In this document: piece by piece, positions 46,840-58,008 of the stretch | How the letters are laid out: each line of letters opens with the position of its first letter | Numbering within the stretch: position 1 is the stretch's first letter | Assembly (NCBI GenBank): GCA_024752435.1 | Contig: CP103023.1 | Span: 1,178,001 to 1,242,000, forward strand | Length of the DNA: 64,000 bases | Source: Allantophomopsis cytisporea | Lineage: Eukaryota; Ascomycota; Leotiomycetes; Phacidiales; Phacidiaceae | Direction: 5' to 3' | Program-made: the position numbers and the translations under genes | The notes under the pieces: model-generated | Told to the model about the DNA's origin: nothing | The model's input: only the letters and a program-made list of their open reading frames with translations | Databases searched by the model: none

Positions 46840-47883
46840 ATGTCAGGTATGCTTGAATTTGAGCTTTCAAACCTCCAACACCGTAGCTAACTCTATGTAC
46901 AGGCAGCGCAGGCTTCGACAGACATATTACGGTCTTCTCAGACCAGGGAAGACTGTATCAAGTTGGTACGCACTCATTCCAGAGAACACCTTTCAATCGA
47001 CACCGGCAAACCAACAGCGACGATGCGCTCCTTGCCAACAGCAACATGAAGATGCTATCTGGAACAACAGCTAACGTATGCGTCTGTAGAGTATGCATTC
47101 AAGGCTATCACTGCGGCGAACATCATGTCCATCGGAGTGAAGGGAAAGGACTGCGCTGTAGTATTATCACAGAAGAAGGTTCCTGTAGGTAGATCTCAAC
47201 GGATCTGTATAGGACTAGCTGACATCATCGCAGGACAAGCTTATCGATCCATCCTCCGTCTCCCATATCTTCAAGCTATCCCCATCAGTCGGTTGTGTCA
47301 TGACCGGATCGATTGCGGATGCCAGAGCATTTGTGCAGCGTGCGCGAGGAGAAGCTGCGGAGTTCAGATATAAATTCGGATACGAGATGCCTTGTGATGT
47401 ATTGGCCAAGAGACTTGCGAACATCAGTCAGGTCTACACCCAGAGAGTATGTGAACCAATCGCAGTATAAAAACACAAATCTGACAGAGTGATTAGGCAT
47501 ATATGAGACCATACGGTGTGGCAACAACTCTTATCTCTCTGGACTCTGAATTTGGACCTCAGCTCTACAAGTGTGATCCTGCAGGATACTACACTGGATA
47601 CAAGGGGACAGCAGCTGGACCAAAGCAACAGGAAGCTTTCAACCACCTGGAGAAGAAGCTGAAGAACAAGGACTGTGCCGAAGGTAGCTGGGAGGAGGTC
47701 GTCGAGCTGGGTATTACGACATTGAGCACCGTGCTTAGCGTAGACTTCAAGAAGGGAGAATTGGAGATCGGGGTTGTTGGTGGTCCAAGAACAGATGGCA
47801 AGGAAGGAACCAGCGCGGACTTCAGAGCATTGACTGAAGAGGAGATCGATGAGAGATTACAAGCCATCGCAGAGAAGGACTAA
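46840..47883 (+). CDS. SCL1: 20S proteasome subunit alpha-1 (PSMA6/Scl1), 254 aa
   Basis: Five exons: 46840-46846, 46903-46965, 47090-47184, 47234-47446 and 47497-47883 (introns 56, 124, 49 and 50 nt); 765 nt in all, 254 aa. The first coding exon is only 7 nt (ATG TCA G). The spliced N-terminus MSGSAGFDRHITVFSDQGRL carries the alpha-subunit signature, then YQVEYAFKAITAANIMS. KDCAVVLSQKKVPDKLIDPSSVSHIF, RGEAAEFRYKFGYEMPCDVLAKRLANISQVYTQRAYMRP and GYYTGYKGTAAGPKQQEA identify alpha-1 among the seven alpha types. It forms part of the outer alpha ring that gates entry to the 20S core, in nucleus and cytosol. Alpha subunits have no catalytic Thr, as expected. All junctions keep frame. This is the most intron-rich gene of the window. 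Confidence 0.96.
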
Positions 47884-50800
47884 GCATACTTCGTGAGTAG
47901 GAGCAGCAGCAGCAGCAGCAAGCAGCATTAGACGCCTGAAAGTAAAGTGCAACCTTGATAGCGCTTGACTTTCGGTGATGCCGAATATGACCGTTTATGA
48001 TAACTCTTGAAGGGATGTTCACCGTTCCATGTATGCCATAACCCGTGCAAATTAGGACGACTGGGGCTTGATGTGGGCCCGTTGGGGCTTGACTCTTGCA
48101 GAAAAAGGTACCCTCTCCCAACGTCACGATGAGTCGACGTATTCTCGCAATCGTAATCGCACCTCTTGCGAGGCTGTTCAAGACACATCTCACGCATTCA
48201 CAAGCGAAGCCAGCACGCGAACCTGCAACACTGGTGCAGGTGTCTCCATCGGACCATTTGCACCGCAGCGACTTTGACCTTTTTTTTCCTTTTCTTTCGG
48301 ACCCCACCTCGAGTATATCCGCGTGGGTGGATGGAGAATGGCATACAGATTTCACAAGGTACATACACCTAGGTATGTAAGTATTCCGCACAGCCTTGCG
48401 ATTGCAGCGCCATACCGTGGCTGAATACCCGTTGCTTGAATTGGGAAAAGGACTATCAGCCCAAGCTGCAGTGGCTTCCCATTACGCCAATGACGAGTGC
48501 TGTTGGATGTGTGAAGCGTACCAGACTGGTCAAGCTTACGTCTCGGCATTCCCTATTTCGCATGCACGGAATCGTGTCTGCTCCCCATTTGAACTTCTTC
48601 TTTCGTCCCCTGCCGCTGAGCAAGCGGTAACGGGGTTTGTGTTGTGTGGAACTTTACTGCATAGAAATTCGTGGGCTTTGGTTGGTATGGTGTTTTCGAA
48701 GACTTGACTGGATTTGTGGCTTCGGCTTTGGCGGAATTGTCGGCGATTGGCGGAGATTTCTTACAGATGAGACTTCATACTCGGGTATTGTGATGTTCCG
48801 TCTGTGCTCATAGGGTTGAATAGATGCTTCAAAGTATACACTTATGGTTATGTCATGTATCGTTGGTAGGGGGTTTATGTTATATTTACGAAAGAAATAC
48901 GTTCTAGCTGTAGAGGATATCAGAGGGCTTCGACGGAATACGGCGTTTCCATATGGATATCTCCCGTTGCTTCTTTGCGCCGAGGTCTTCTAGTGCGACT
49001 TCAGATTGTCGGTAGAAGAATATGATAATAAATCGACCATGCTACTCTACCGTGGCTACACTTGCGCCGAGAATCGCTGCAGTAGACGCGATGCAACAGA
49101 AAAGAATGAAATGAAACGCCCATGATCAGTCTCATGCTCTGGTCGCTTACTTACTCGCCCATTGACTTCCATGTTCGATATTCTCGCTCCATGAGCAATT
49201 CAATGTGTTCACTTGTTCGGTTGTCTGTCTGTCGAGTCGTGTGCGTGCATTTCGTGCTTGTGGTCATCTTTGCGGCGTTCGCGCTTGACCTTTGTCAGTC
49301 ATATTTTATTCAGCTGGTGGACGCTATGCAGGCCACGCTTTTCGGAGTCTGCGATAGTGGCAGAACAGGTAGGTGACTGTGAGTATGAGTGTGAGTGTGA
49401 GGGTGAGGGTGAGGGTGAGGGAGCATCGGAGACATAATGATATTGATTATGAGCACCCAGTGAGCAGTGCAGTGCAGTGCTACAGTAGTAGTTCGATGGA
49501 TGAACGGACGAGTCAATCTGGCGGGTTTCTGTCGGATGTGTCAAACAGGGTACGGAACACGCTGCGCTGGATACCCCAGACATTATTCATCAACAACCAA
49601 GGGGTATTCTATGGTGTTGACTCAGCCGGGCGTCTAGGGTTTCTGTACAATAGTTCACTAATGAATAATGTATGTCCTGCAGCGTCTAAAGGTAAGTAAG
49701 GTAAGTAAGGTAAGTAAGATAAGTAAGGTATGGCATGGCATGGCTATGGACGTGGACGTGGACGTGGACGTGGATGTGGATGTGGATATCATACAGTATG
49801 GATTTGGATATGGATATGGATATGGATATGGGTGGGTACAGACAGCTCTACGGAGGAGTACATCCCTTAGTCTACACTGGAGATATGTGCGAGAGCCACC
49901 ACCATTACTATCGCTCGTGCTTTCCAACCCCACTAAGACCCTCGACTACTACCAAAGTATCAACGCCATCATTATCAACTCAACCACTGGGATGTGATAG
50001 TGGTTGGGCATGCTCCCGAAAGTCCCCCCCCTGCTAACATGCCTCTCATAACGTTCTCTCAGGTGCCGGTCGGTGCATATGGGGCTGTGATACAGTAGAC
50101 GTAATGTCCAACTCAGCTTCTCCTGGTGATCAGTAATGAACGATGAAGGTATGTCCATTCATACGTACATAGTCCTCATGAAATATGTCTGGCAGATGCC
50201 AAAGGTCTCCAGCCCGTCAAAACCAGTCTGCTGGAGCCTCCGTAGCGCACTTTCACCCTTTCTAATGACCTAGCTTGGGTGCTTGGTCCTTGTGGACGTC
50301 GTGTTTTCCTTTCTAAGTATCAATACTAAGCCCCCCTAAGATTCCACCCGTCTGTATCGCTAAAATTAATAAAAAAAAAGGCGAAGCTTCAAAAGCTGCT
50401 CACTAACTATCATGTACCATACCGCTGCAGGAACGTCATTCCGCAGGTCTAATAGAGTGTGCAGGGGGAATCTCACCAGCTGGGTTCTTGCTTCTTGGAC
50501 CCCATCGTCTGTTCTATCCCTGGATGGTTGACTTGCATCGAACTCCAGCTGTTCGAAGGGGGTGGTACACACGGGCGTTTGATAGAGTTTTCTTCTTCTT
50601 CTCATCACATATGGCTATGCTTTGACTCAATCGGAGTCAACATGGACCTTTTCCTGTCTGATTTGCATGTGTGGTGGGGCTCTCTTTCAAGCCTCCAGAT
50701 TGTATTTCGAGCAATTGTTTGGATCTTGATCAAGCTTAGGGTTACCGGGGGATCATGTGGCAGCCAGCCACCAACTTCGGACTACATCCTCCACCATGTT

Positions 50801-51015
50801 TTTTATTTTTTTGAAATAATTTATGGACAGCATAGCAATCATAGCTTTCTGCATTGCATCTTCAAAATTCCATAAAACGAAAGAGTTACGCTGTCATGGA
50901 AGGCGTTGTTGTTGTTGCTGTCTCTCGTCAAGTCGCTCCTCCAACATCTCTTGCTTCGGCTGAGCAATTGAGTCTCCTCGCAAAGCCTGTGATCCTCCTC
51001 ACTGTTACCATATAA
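47884..51015. other. 3.1-kb gene-poor region with minisatellites
   Basis: No open frame here shows a family match. CAG/AGC repeats lie just after SCL1 (47905-47925), GTGAGG-type repeats at about 49385-49421, and further tandem repeats at 49691-49831. The rest is unremarkable spacer. Confidence 0.45.
49691..49831. repeat. Cluster of short tandem repeats (GGTAAGTAA x4, GTGGAC, GGATAT units)
   Basis: Four 9-mers GGTAAGTAA at 49691-49726 (one with a mismatch), TGGCA repeats at about 49731-49743, GTGGAC/GTGGAT units at about 49752-49787, and GGATAT units at about 49803-49831. Several different repeat units lie side by side in 140 bp. Confidence 0.85.
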
Positions 51016-51857
51016 ATGGCAGACGGGCGTAAGTTCACTATTCCATGTTCACACTTTCTCAAGAAACCTCAAAGCTGCGCGCTTCTCCAAACTACAAGTG
51101 AAATTGGTTCGGTTTCTCACACAATCACAGTCAACCAACAGCGAGCAATTCGAGTGGCAGATCTAGTGTCCGACTTCCAAAATCTGCAATACCACATAGC
51201 AGCGGCGCCGGTGGATCCGCAGGATCCTCAAGATTATCACACGGAAGGATGGGCGGCAATGCGCCAGTGTCGACTCGACGGCCAGTACATCTTGAATGTG
51301 GCAGCCGACACGCGCGTGCCAGAAGTGCAGGGCAACAACCACGACGAGCAAGCCAAAGCGGAATGGCAGCTGTATGTTCCCCCCACTTTCCCATTTTTAT
51401 TACAGATGACGGGCAGAGACGCTGATGCGAATTGACAGTGTGCACTTGGACGCCTACGCGCGCCGTCACCAGGCGCAGAAAGTCTTGCTCAGACAGGGCG
51501 CAGCGCAGCGGTGGTGCGGATATAGAGAGAATGTGTTGAGGGGGGAGCGGGCTCACGCCGGGCATAGTGCGCAACTAGCTGGTCTAGATGCGCAATTGAG
51601 GGCTGTAAGTCTCTATCTACTGTTCCCTTCCTCTCCTTCTTCTTCTTCTTCTTCTTCTTCTTCTTCTTCTTCTTCTTCCCCCTCCAGGAAGAGTTGCGCC
51701 TCCTCTGATCCATAGCTGACAGCTGCAGGAACTCTCCAGCCTCACCGACGACGTCATATACTCGGATATGCGCTCGCGAGACCACCAGATGGGCCGCTGG
51801 ACCCTCGAAGACCCTACTCTTAATGATGTGCTGATGTGGCTCGGCAGCAGAGTATGA
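51016..51857 (+). CDS. Hypothetical protein, about 216 aa, helical
   Basis: Three exons: 51016-51371, 51439-51604 and 51729-51857 (introns 67 and 124 nt), 216 aa. The start MADGRKFTIPCSHFL follows a pyrimidine-rich leader. The body is hydrophilic and mostly helical, with QNLQYHIAAAPVDPQD, HLDAYARRHQAQKVLLRQGAAQRWCGYRENVLRGERAHAGH-type segments, and an acidic end (DLTDDV-like, LNDVLMWLGSRV). Intron 2 contains 14 perfect TTC repeats; the nearer AG after the repeat would give an early stop, so the AG at 51727-51728 is preferred. It has no signal peptide or transmembrane helix. I do not recognise the family. GC content and codon use are higher in GC than the flanks, which supports coding; exon ends are the weak point of the model. 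Confidence 0.6.
51637..51678. repeat. TTC x14 microsatellite inside an intron
   Basis: Forty-two bases of perfect repeat lie in the polypyrimidine part of intron 2 of the hypothetical gene at 51016-51857. Confidence 0.9.
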
Positions 51858-52657
51858 GACATCCATTGCGGGCAATTCTGGGCAGTATTGGGATATGCAT
51901 TGCATTGGTTAGGATATTGGAATTGGATTGACAGGACGAAGTAGGAAAGCAAAGCCCACTGGATGGGCTGCGCTATTGACTAGGGAAGGAAGGGGGAGAT
52001 TGAGGTCGATTCAGGCGGGATTGATATACGAAAACGAGACATGACAGCATAGCGAAGAGCTTGAGCGGTATCCATCTAATCTTATATTTTCTTTTGTTCT
52101 ATTCTGTTTTGGTTTCAATTCATCTCTTTTATTATGCCTCGCGCGTCTAGCAGTATGAAGAGACGCAGGGGGGGCAGCAGCTGTGCCTGGATGGATCTGG
52201 ATACTTGTATTGAAACGCATGTCTTGGGCACCTGCTCGTATCATGATATAATAACTGTACGAAAGCTTACCTGGCACTATTGTTTATTCTTCCAATACGA
52301 CTTTGGAATAGGAATGGTTTGGAAGTGAGCCGTTTCGGCTAGAGTGTTGTCCTTTTATTGATTACCATCATCTTCGTCATTCCATTGGGACGTGAGTGGG
52401 GGCTGAAAGTCAATGGAGCAGGAGCGAGGATACTACAGTATGTAGGAGCATAATATTCATGGCGCCTTACGTGCTGCAGGTAGGCAAGTGAAGCAATACA
52501 AGAGTAAGCAGAGAGTCGAGAACGAGATGAATTAGAGTGCGGTTTGCGCTTGCAAACGACCAGATGCTGTGCTATGTGACGAAAGGACAATCCGAGGCGT
52601 TGGGAATCCATACTTCCAGATCATAATACGCCTTGCAGCTGAACAATGGGCATTCAA

Positions 52658-52707
52658 TAGAGTAGAGTAGAGTAGAGTAGAGTAGAGCATGGAGCATGGA
52701 GCATGGA
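52658..52707. repeat. TAGAG x6 followed by CATGGAG x2.9
   Basis: Two adjoining perfect short tandem repeats in the spacer. Confidence 0.85.
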
Positions 52708-53148
52708 TTGGGGGTCCGATATGCATTCATAATTGTCATAGGCTCATGCTCCTGATGCACCGGTGTGATGTAGAGCGCAGAGGTAATCTTATTATGGACT
52801 GTGTTGAGTCTTTGCCGAGCTTGTATGGATATGGATGCTGGGATGGTATGGGTATTGGAATATCAGCCGCTAAAGAACGCCTCTTGGAAAGTTTGACGAG
52901 TGCGATGCTCTTGCCGAGTCTCATCTCAAGCTGCATCGGCGTATGTTTATGAATGTGTGGGTTGGTTGATGCAGAGAGAGGTAGATAGTTAGGTCTGTAT
53001 CTTAGACATCTGCATTATGTTTGGAGTTGTAAATCACACGATCATAGCGACATACTGAATCCATTGCGCAACGCTGTGGATGTTCTTGACGCATGCAGTT
53101 CTCAGGCTCAGGCGCAACAGCTCCATCCCATCATCTATGCTCCATATC

Positions 53149-53180
53149 ATGCCTATTGTCATATTCACGACAATAGGCAT
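53149..53180. repeat. Perfect 12-bp inverted repeat with 8-nt loop
   Basis: ATGCCTATTGTC (53149-53160) and its exact reverse complement (53169-53180) flank ATATTCAC. It would form a stable hairpin on either strand. Confidence 0.9.
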
Positions 53181-54320
53181 ATTGTTATCATATCATAGCT
53201 CGGGATGTCCAGACATGAGGACCAACGTCATATGCACCTACCAAACCACCACACGGGAGAGACCTGCCTATCGAAAAAGTATCCATCCATATCGAACCCA
53301 GGGCATTTTTTACGCCAAGCACCGGTCAGAAACAGCCCAGGAAGAGCACAGTATCCATCACTAACTCCTCATGCTCCGCCAACCAGGTCCCACTCCGAGA
53401 AAATATCAACGGAAGCCGGGGTATGGAATGATATGATGGTCTCTTCTGTGGAGTTCTGCAACTCGCGGAAGAGGATCAACAGAGTGCAATCTGAGGGGAT
53501 CTGCGCGATCAAAGCGTGACATGATGCGAAGCCAATCCATGGCCCCGGAACCCCAGGAGCAATCCCCAGGAACCCTCGCAGCCCTAGCGGTTAGCACCCA
53601 TTGCGCGCTGCCCAATGAACACTTTGCGATTGCTGTGAGCGATAGCGGGGCGCCACAACGTCGTGCACTACCTCAGTAGTTGACTCCCCGCACCGGCTGG
53701 GTGTGCTAAGTGCGATAGTACAGGAACGATGTACGTACCGCGTAGGTAGCACACACTACAGTAGGGTACGTACATATGCGCTGTGGCACTTGAGTGTTCA
53801 TAGAGTTCTCTCTGCATGGGAGAGTCAACATTCAACAAGTATGGTGACTGGAGTATCAGACTTGTAGTGCACTATCGATAGTCCTGGGTATGCCACGTGT
53901 TCTCGCTTATTCATATGGTTTATCGGGAGAGAGACTACGACATTGCTGAGCCAATATGGAAACACATAGTAGTATGAAATCATATAACTACCAATACCTT
54001 GGTCAGAGCCTGGAGCGGTTTGAGGTGAAACAATTGGTTACTATTTTCTGCCCGTATGATCGAATAGACTGCCAGTAGAGTATCCATTAGAGTCGGTGCG
54101 ATACTGCAGGAAACCCAGATGAGGTGCCTTGGATGCTTGGGCACTTTGAGATCGTGCTATGAACAGAATGGAATCTGCACGCGAGCTGAGCTGTGTCCGT
54201 CATCATTGTTCTAGATCCGTTCGCGAGGCGGCTATGGCCATTTTCAGCAGATAAAGCATATCACAATGCCTCAAGCCACGACGGCGAAGTCGAGTACTAA
54301 AAGAATGCGATCAGATATGA

Positions 54321-54450
54321 CATAGGTGATATACTCTAAATCACCTATTCTCATACTTATGTCATAGGCGACGCGGTGGAAAGGTCATAGTCGATATATT
54401 CTAAATCACCTATTCTCATACTTATGTCAGAGGCGATGCGGAGGAAAGGT
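54321..54450. repeat. Tandem duplication of a 65-bp unit
   Basis: Copies 54321-54385 and 54386-54450 align without gaps and differ at only a handful of bases. The first copy has a perfect 9-bp inverted repeat, ATAGGTGAT ... ATCACCTAT; the second has lost two bases of the pairing. Confidence 0.88.
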
Positions 54451-54744
54451 CAACGGAATTGATATCATTATTCTGCAAGGCTTGTTTGGAGGTAAGGACA
54501 AGCCATAGATATGACCATGCCCATGACTCGTGACAGGGTATCGTACGCGCTTCTCAATTCTACAGACTCCTTCTACCTATTCATACTCATACGTGCAAAA
54601 TCACTCCACCAATCCACATACCCCAGCGAAAATCACCAACATCCATACGCCAAACCCCATGGGGAAATCCCCAGAACCCCAGACCCAAACCTAGAACCAC
54701 GCTTGCAAATGCTAAATGATGTCATAGGAGGAATTTCAGATCAG

Positions 54745-57624
54745 CTAGGCCCGGGCTTCCCGCAATGACTCCTGACGCTGAAGTCCCTCAGCAGTCCTAT
54801 CTTTTGCGGTAGTGGCCGGCGTCTTCTCAGCAGCCTTACCCTTATCGCGGGTCCTTGAACGACGCACGGGCTGATAGACATCGTTAAAGTTCATGGCGAC
54901 GCCGAGGAAGCGCATATCGACATCAGGCTGATATGCGAGGTCACCGAGGAGCATGTTTAGCTTGCCCTTGAACTGGGCCCCTAGCGCCTTCAGCCGGTCA
55001 CGCAGGCTAGGGAACATTTCGTCCTCGTCGCTACCACCCGGGAGACCAGGTAGGGCGCCTGGTGTTGGCGTGCTGTTCAGACTGTCTGTTGCGAGGTGTC
55101 GGGGTCCTCGTCGTGTCGTAGCTGGTGTTGGCGCAAGAGGATCGTCGTCGCCTTCTTGGCCGTATCTGCTGTTTCGAGTCTCGGCTCGCACGCTGACTTC
55201 TTGTCGCCGCATGAACTCCGCAACACTCCAACTGTATAGTCCATCGACTGCATCGCGGTACTGGAGCATGATGCGGAGGATCTCGGATAATTGCGATAGG
55301 AAGCTCGTGCTTTCCTCCTCGCCACCGTGCCGGACCTTCTTTGCACCCAAGAGACCTTTGTGCGTGATTGCATTCAGGTATTTATTATGGGCGCCGATCA
55401 AGTCATCAAGTGTGCAACCCTCTTTGTGGATAGCCACTTGTAGCTCATCCCATGAGCTCTCAATGACCTCGAATAGGATGTAGTATTGGAGTTGTCCAAC
55501 AAAGTGGATCATTTCTGCGATCACACCTCTTGTTGACTTCCACTCCTTCGCAACATCGTCCTCGACACCTTGTAGAACTCCTCGTGCACCGGTCATGGAT
55601 TTTCTCCACGTCTGGGAAAGTACGAATTCCACACGCTTGATACGCCATAAGAAATTGAATACCTTCAAATATTGTCGGTTGCCGAATTCTGTGACAACAA
55701 CGTCCATTGGCGCATCAATTTTGTATTCCAAGGTGAAGCAATCCCATCCTATATCGCCATGAGAAAGCTGCAACATTCTTGCATCGAGTCTACGTAATAC
55801 CTCCGGAGAGTCATACTGAGCATTTGAACCCTTGATCGCATGATCAAGCTGTGCTGTAAGAGTGTGTCGGTATTGCGCACCCGCCGGTCGATCCAAATTT
55901 GCAGACAAGGATTCCATGAGGAGTGCAATGAAATCGCCTTGGCCCAGTAGTAGGTAATTCTTGAGTGCTTTGAGATGATCAAACAAGTGGAACTTGTCAG
56001 CCATCAAGTGGATGAGACGAGCCATAGTTGTTTTGTAGGCCTCGTCAATCCAAGTCTCAAGAGTGGCAGTGTCTCCATAGCGTAATTCTTTGGAAGCGGC
56101 TTTTGAGTAATCGTCCACCCATATAGAATCGCCACATCCATATCGTATAAAATTGAGTGACTTACCAATTAAGAACACTTTCTTTGCAAAATCCTCGGTA
56201 ATTATGCTAGGAATCATTTCTTCATCGAGTTTGTATTTGTCTTCCCATACACTACTCGCACTTCCCCTATTCCTGCCCTCCATAGCTGCTTGAACAGCAT
56301 TGGGGTCCTGCTCGGATACAAAAAACTCCAGATAAGGATCCGAAAGCTCTCCATCATAAATCCATTGTCGAAGCATATCGTAGAATGGTCGCGTTACATG
56401 GATTAGAAGCCTTTCGGCAAAAGCGCCGACCAGAGGGTCACCATGAGATGAGGAAAACGCATGTATGAGAGATATAAGTTGTCCTCCCTTCTTACTCTTA
56501 GACTCTTCGGCAATCAAACTCATCAACCTCAAGCCCATGGTAGCTTCTCTTGTCCAAACAACACATCTTTTTAGGGTTACTCCAGCTTTGCCAATACCAC
56601 CTCTTGGTTCATTCTCATTCAGTGAAGCCAAGGCACGTCGAATCTGTCCCTCTAGAGTTGCGACCAGCCCAAGATATGATCTTAGCTCTCCACCTATAGC
56701 TGCACGAAGACTCTGTCCCAATAATCCACCTTCAGAAGACTGCACAAAAGATGCTAATCCTCTATACAATAACGAAGGTTCGGCCAAGGTGTGTAGCAAT
56801 GAAATAATCGGAGGAGGAAGCGTAACAGGTAATGTGAGACTGGAAATGGATGAAAATGAGAAATTCGTGGAGGACAATCCTTGAAGAGTAAATGGCAAGT
56901 CGCGCAACAGTGCCGTCTCAGGCGGATCGATTTCCACGTAGTTTTCGGCAAGTAAAGCTGTCTTCAAAGCCACTCCGTCTCGTTGTCCAGCAATAACTTT
57001 CGCAAATGTCTGATTCGCTTCCCTTCTATCTCTCTGGCCCTCTGATCGTGTGGGTAATTTTGGTAGACCGCCGGGCGCAAATGCCTCCCCAAAAGCCTTT
57101 TCTTCTCGACCTGGCCCTGATTTACTACGGCGATGTGCAGGAGACCCTGACGAATGCCCAAATCTCTCATTGTCCTTGTCCTTGTTGGTTTTCGGAGGGC
57201 TTCTGAAGGGACTCGTGAGTCCTGGAGGGGGAATGTTGTCGTCAGAATCGGACAGTTGGTATAGGAAATAGAGGATTGCCCATTTCTGGCTCAACACAGG
57301 TTGTGTAAGTAAGCGTTGATAGAGGTGTGTGAATCGCAACGCTTTATCTGGACTTGGATTACTTCGAATCAGCTTCTTTTTGATAAGATCCGAGGCATGG
57401 TTCACATCTGCAACAACAGCTGGTGCAGTTTGACTATGCAAAAAATCATATTAGTTACCAAGATTTTGTAGTGTTGGGTGTACATTGCTGCTGGCTCACC
57501 TCTCAAGTATGCTCTTTGCAAGATCGACCGCATTCTCATGCTCCTCATCATTTATACCTGGAATGAGCTTGTCAACCAGAGAGGCTAGAGCAGCCTCAAT
57601 GCGCTGTTCTTTATCTTGCGACAT
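54745..57624 (-). CDS. SPC98: Gamma-tubulin complex component 3 (GCP3/Spc98/Alp6), 937 aa
   Basis: Two exons, 57624-57500 and 57433-54745 (66-nt intron), 937 aa. The N-terminal helix-rich region starts MSQDKEQRIEAALASLVDKL. The GCP N-terminal (grip1) part begins near LLRDLPFTLQGLSSTNFSFS and includes GGELRSYLGLVATLEGQI, LRLMSLIAEESKSKKGGQLISLIHAF, RPFYDMLRQWIYDGELSDPYLEFF. The C-terminal (grip2) part that binds gamma-tubulin includes KALKNYLLLGQGDFIALLMESL, DCFTLEYKIDAPMDVVV, YLKVFNFLWRIKRVEFVL and MIHFVGQLQYYILFEVIESSWDELQ. This order and spacing fit GCP3 rather than GCP2. It would sit at the spindle pole body and microtubule-organising centres in the gamma-tubulin small complex. The extreme C-terminus is Arg/Lys-rich and disordered. 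It is divergent from HFI1, 384 bp apart. Confidence 0.95.
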
Positions 57625-58008
57625 TTCTGCATTGCTTCAGTCCGAAGCCAGCAGTGTTTGGATTGTTATTCCGCCGCATTGCGATCAGGCGCGTCGGAGC
57701 GGACGTGAGCGGACGGGTAGGAAGTGGACGCGATTGTAGCCTTATATTATAGGTATCTATTGTAGTCGCATATTCATCCACATCTCAACGACACCTCGCA
57801 TCGGCCGCGATCAGACGCCAAAAAGGGACATATTCGATCCATCGCGCCCACATCAAAACATCATCTTTTTTTCCGCCGACACGTCGACTGATATTGCGTG
57901 TATTGGACTTCCATATGGACCCATAAGCGCATTGTTTGTCGCGCTGTGAAGCGATTGCGTCTCGATCTACGATTTGCTCGTTCCCCCGCATACCAGCACG
58001 ATCCCACA
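57625..58008. promoter_or_regulatory. Divergent promoter region, SPC98 / HFI1
   Basis: A 384-bp spacer between two start codons on opposite strands; must hold both promoters. No distinct factor site is claimed. Confidence 0.5.

Larger units (their letters stand above)
51858..54744. other. 2.9-kb gene-poor region
   Basis: No credible gene. It holds TAGAG x6 (52658-52687), CATGGAG copies (52688-52707), a perfect inverted repeat (53149-53180) and a 65-bp tandem duplication (54321-54450). Confidence 0.45.
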
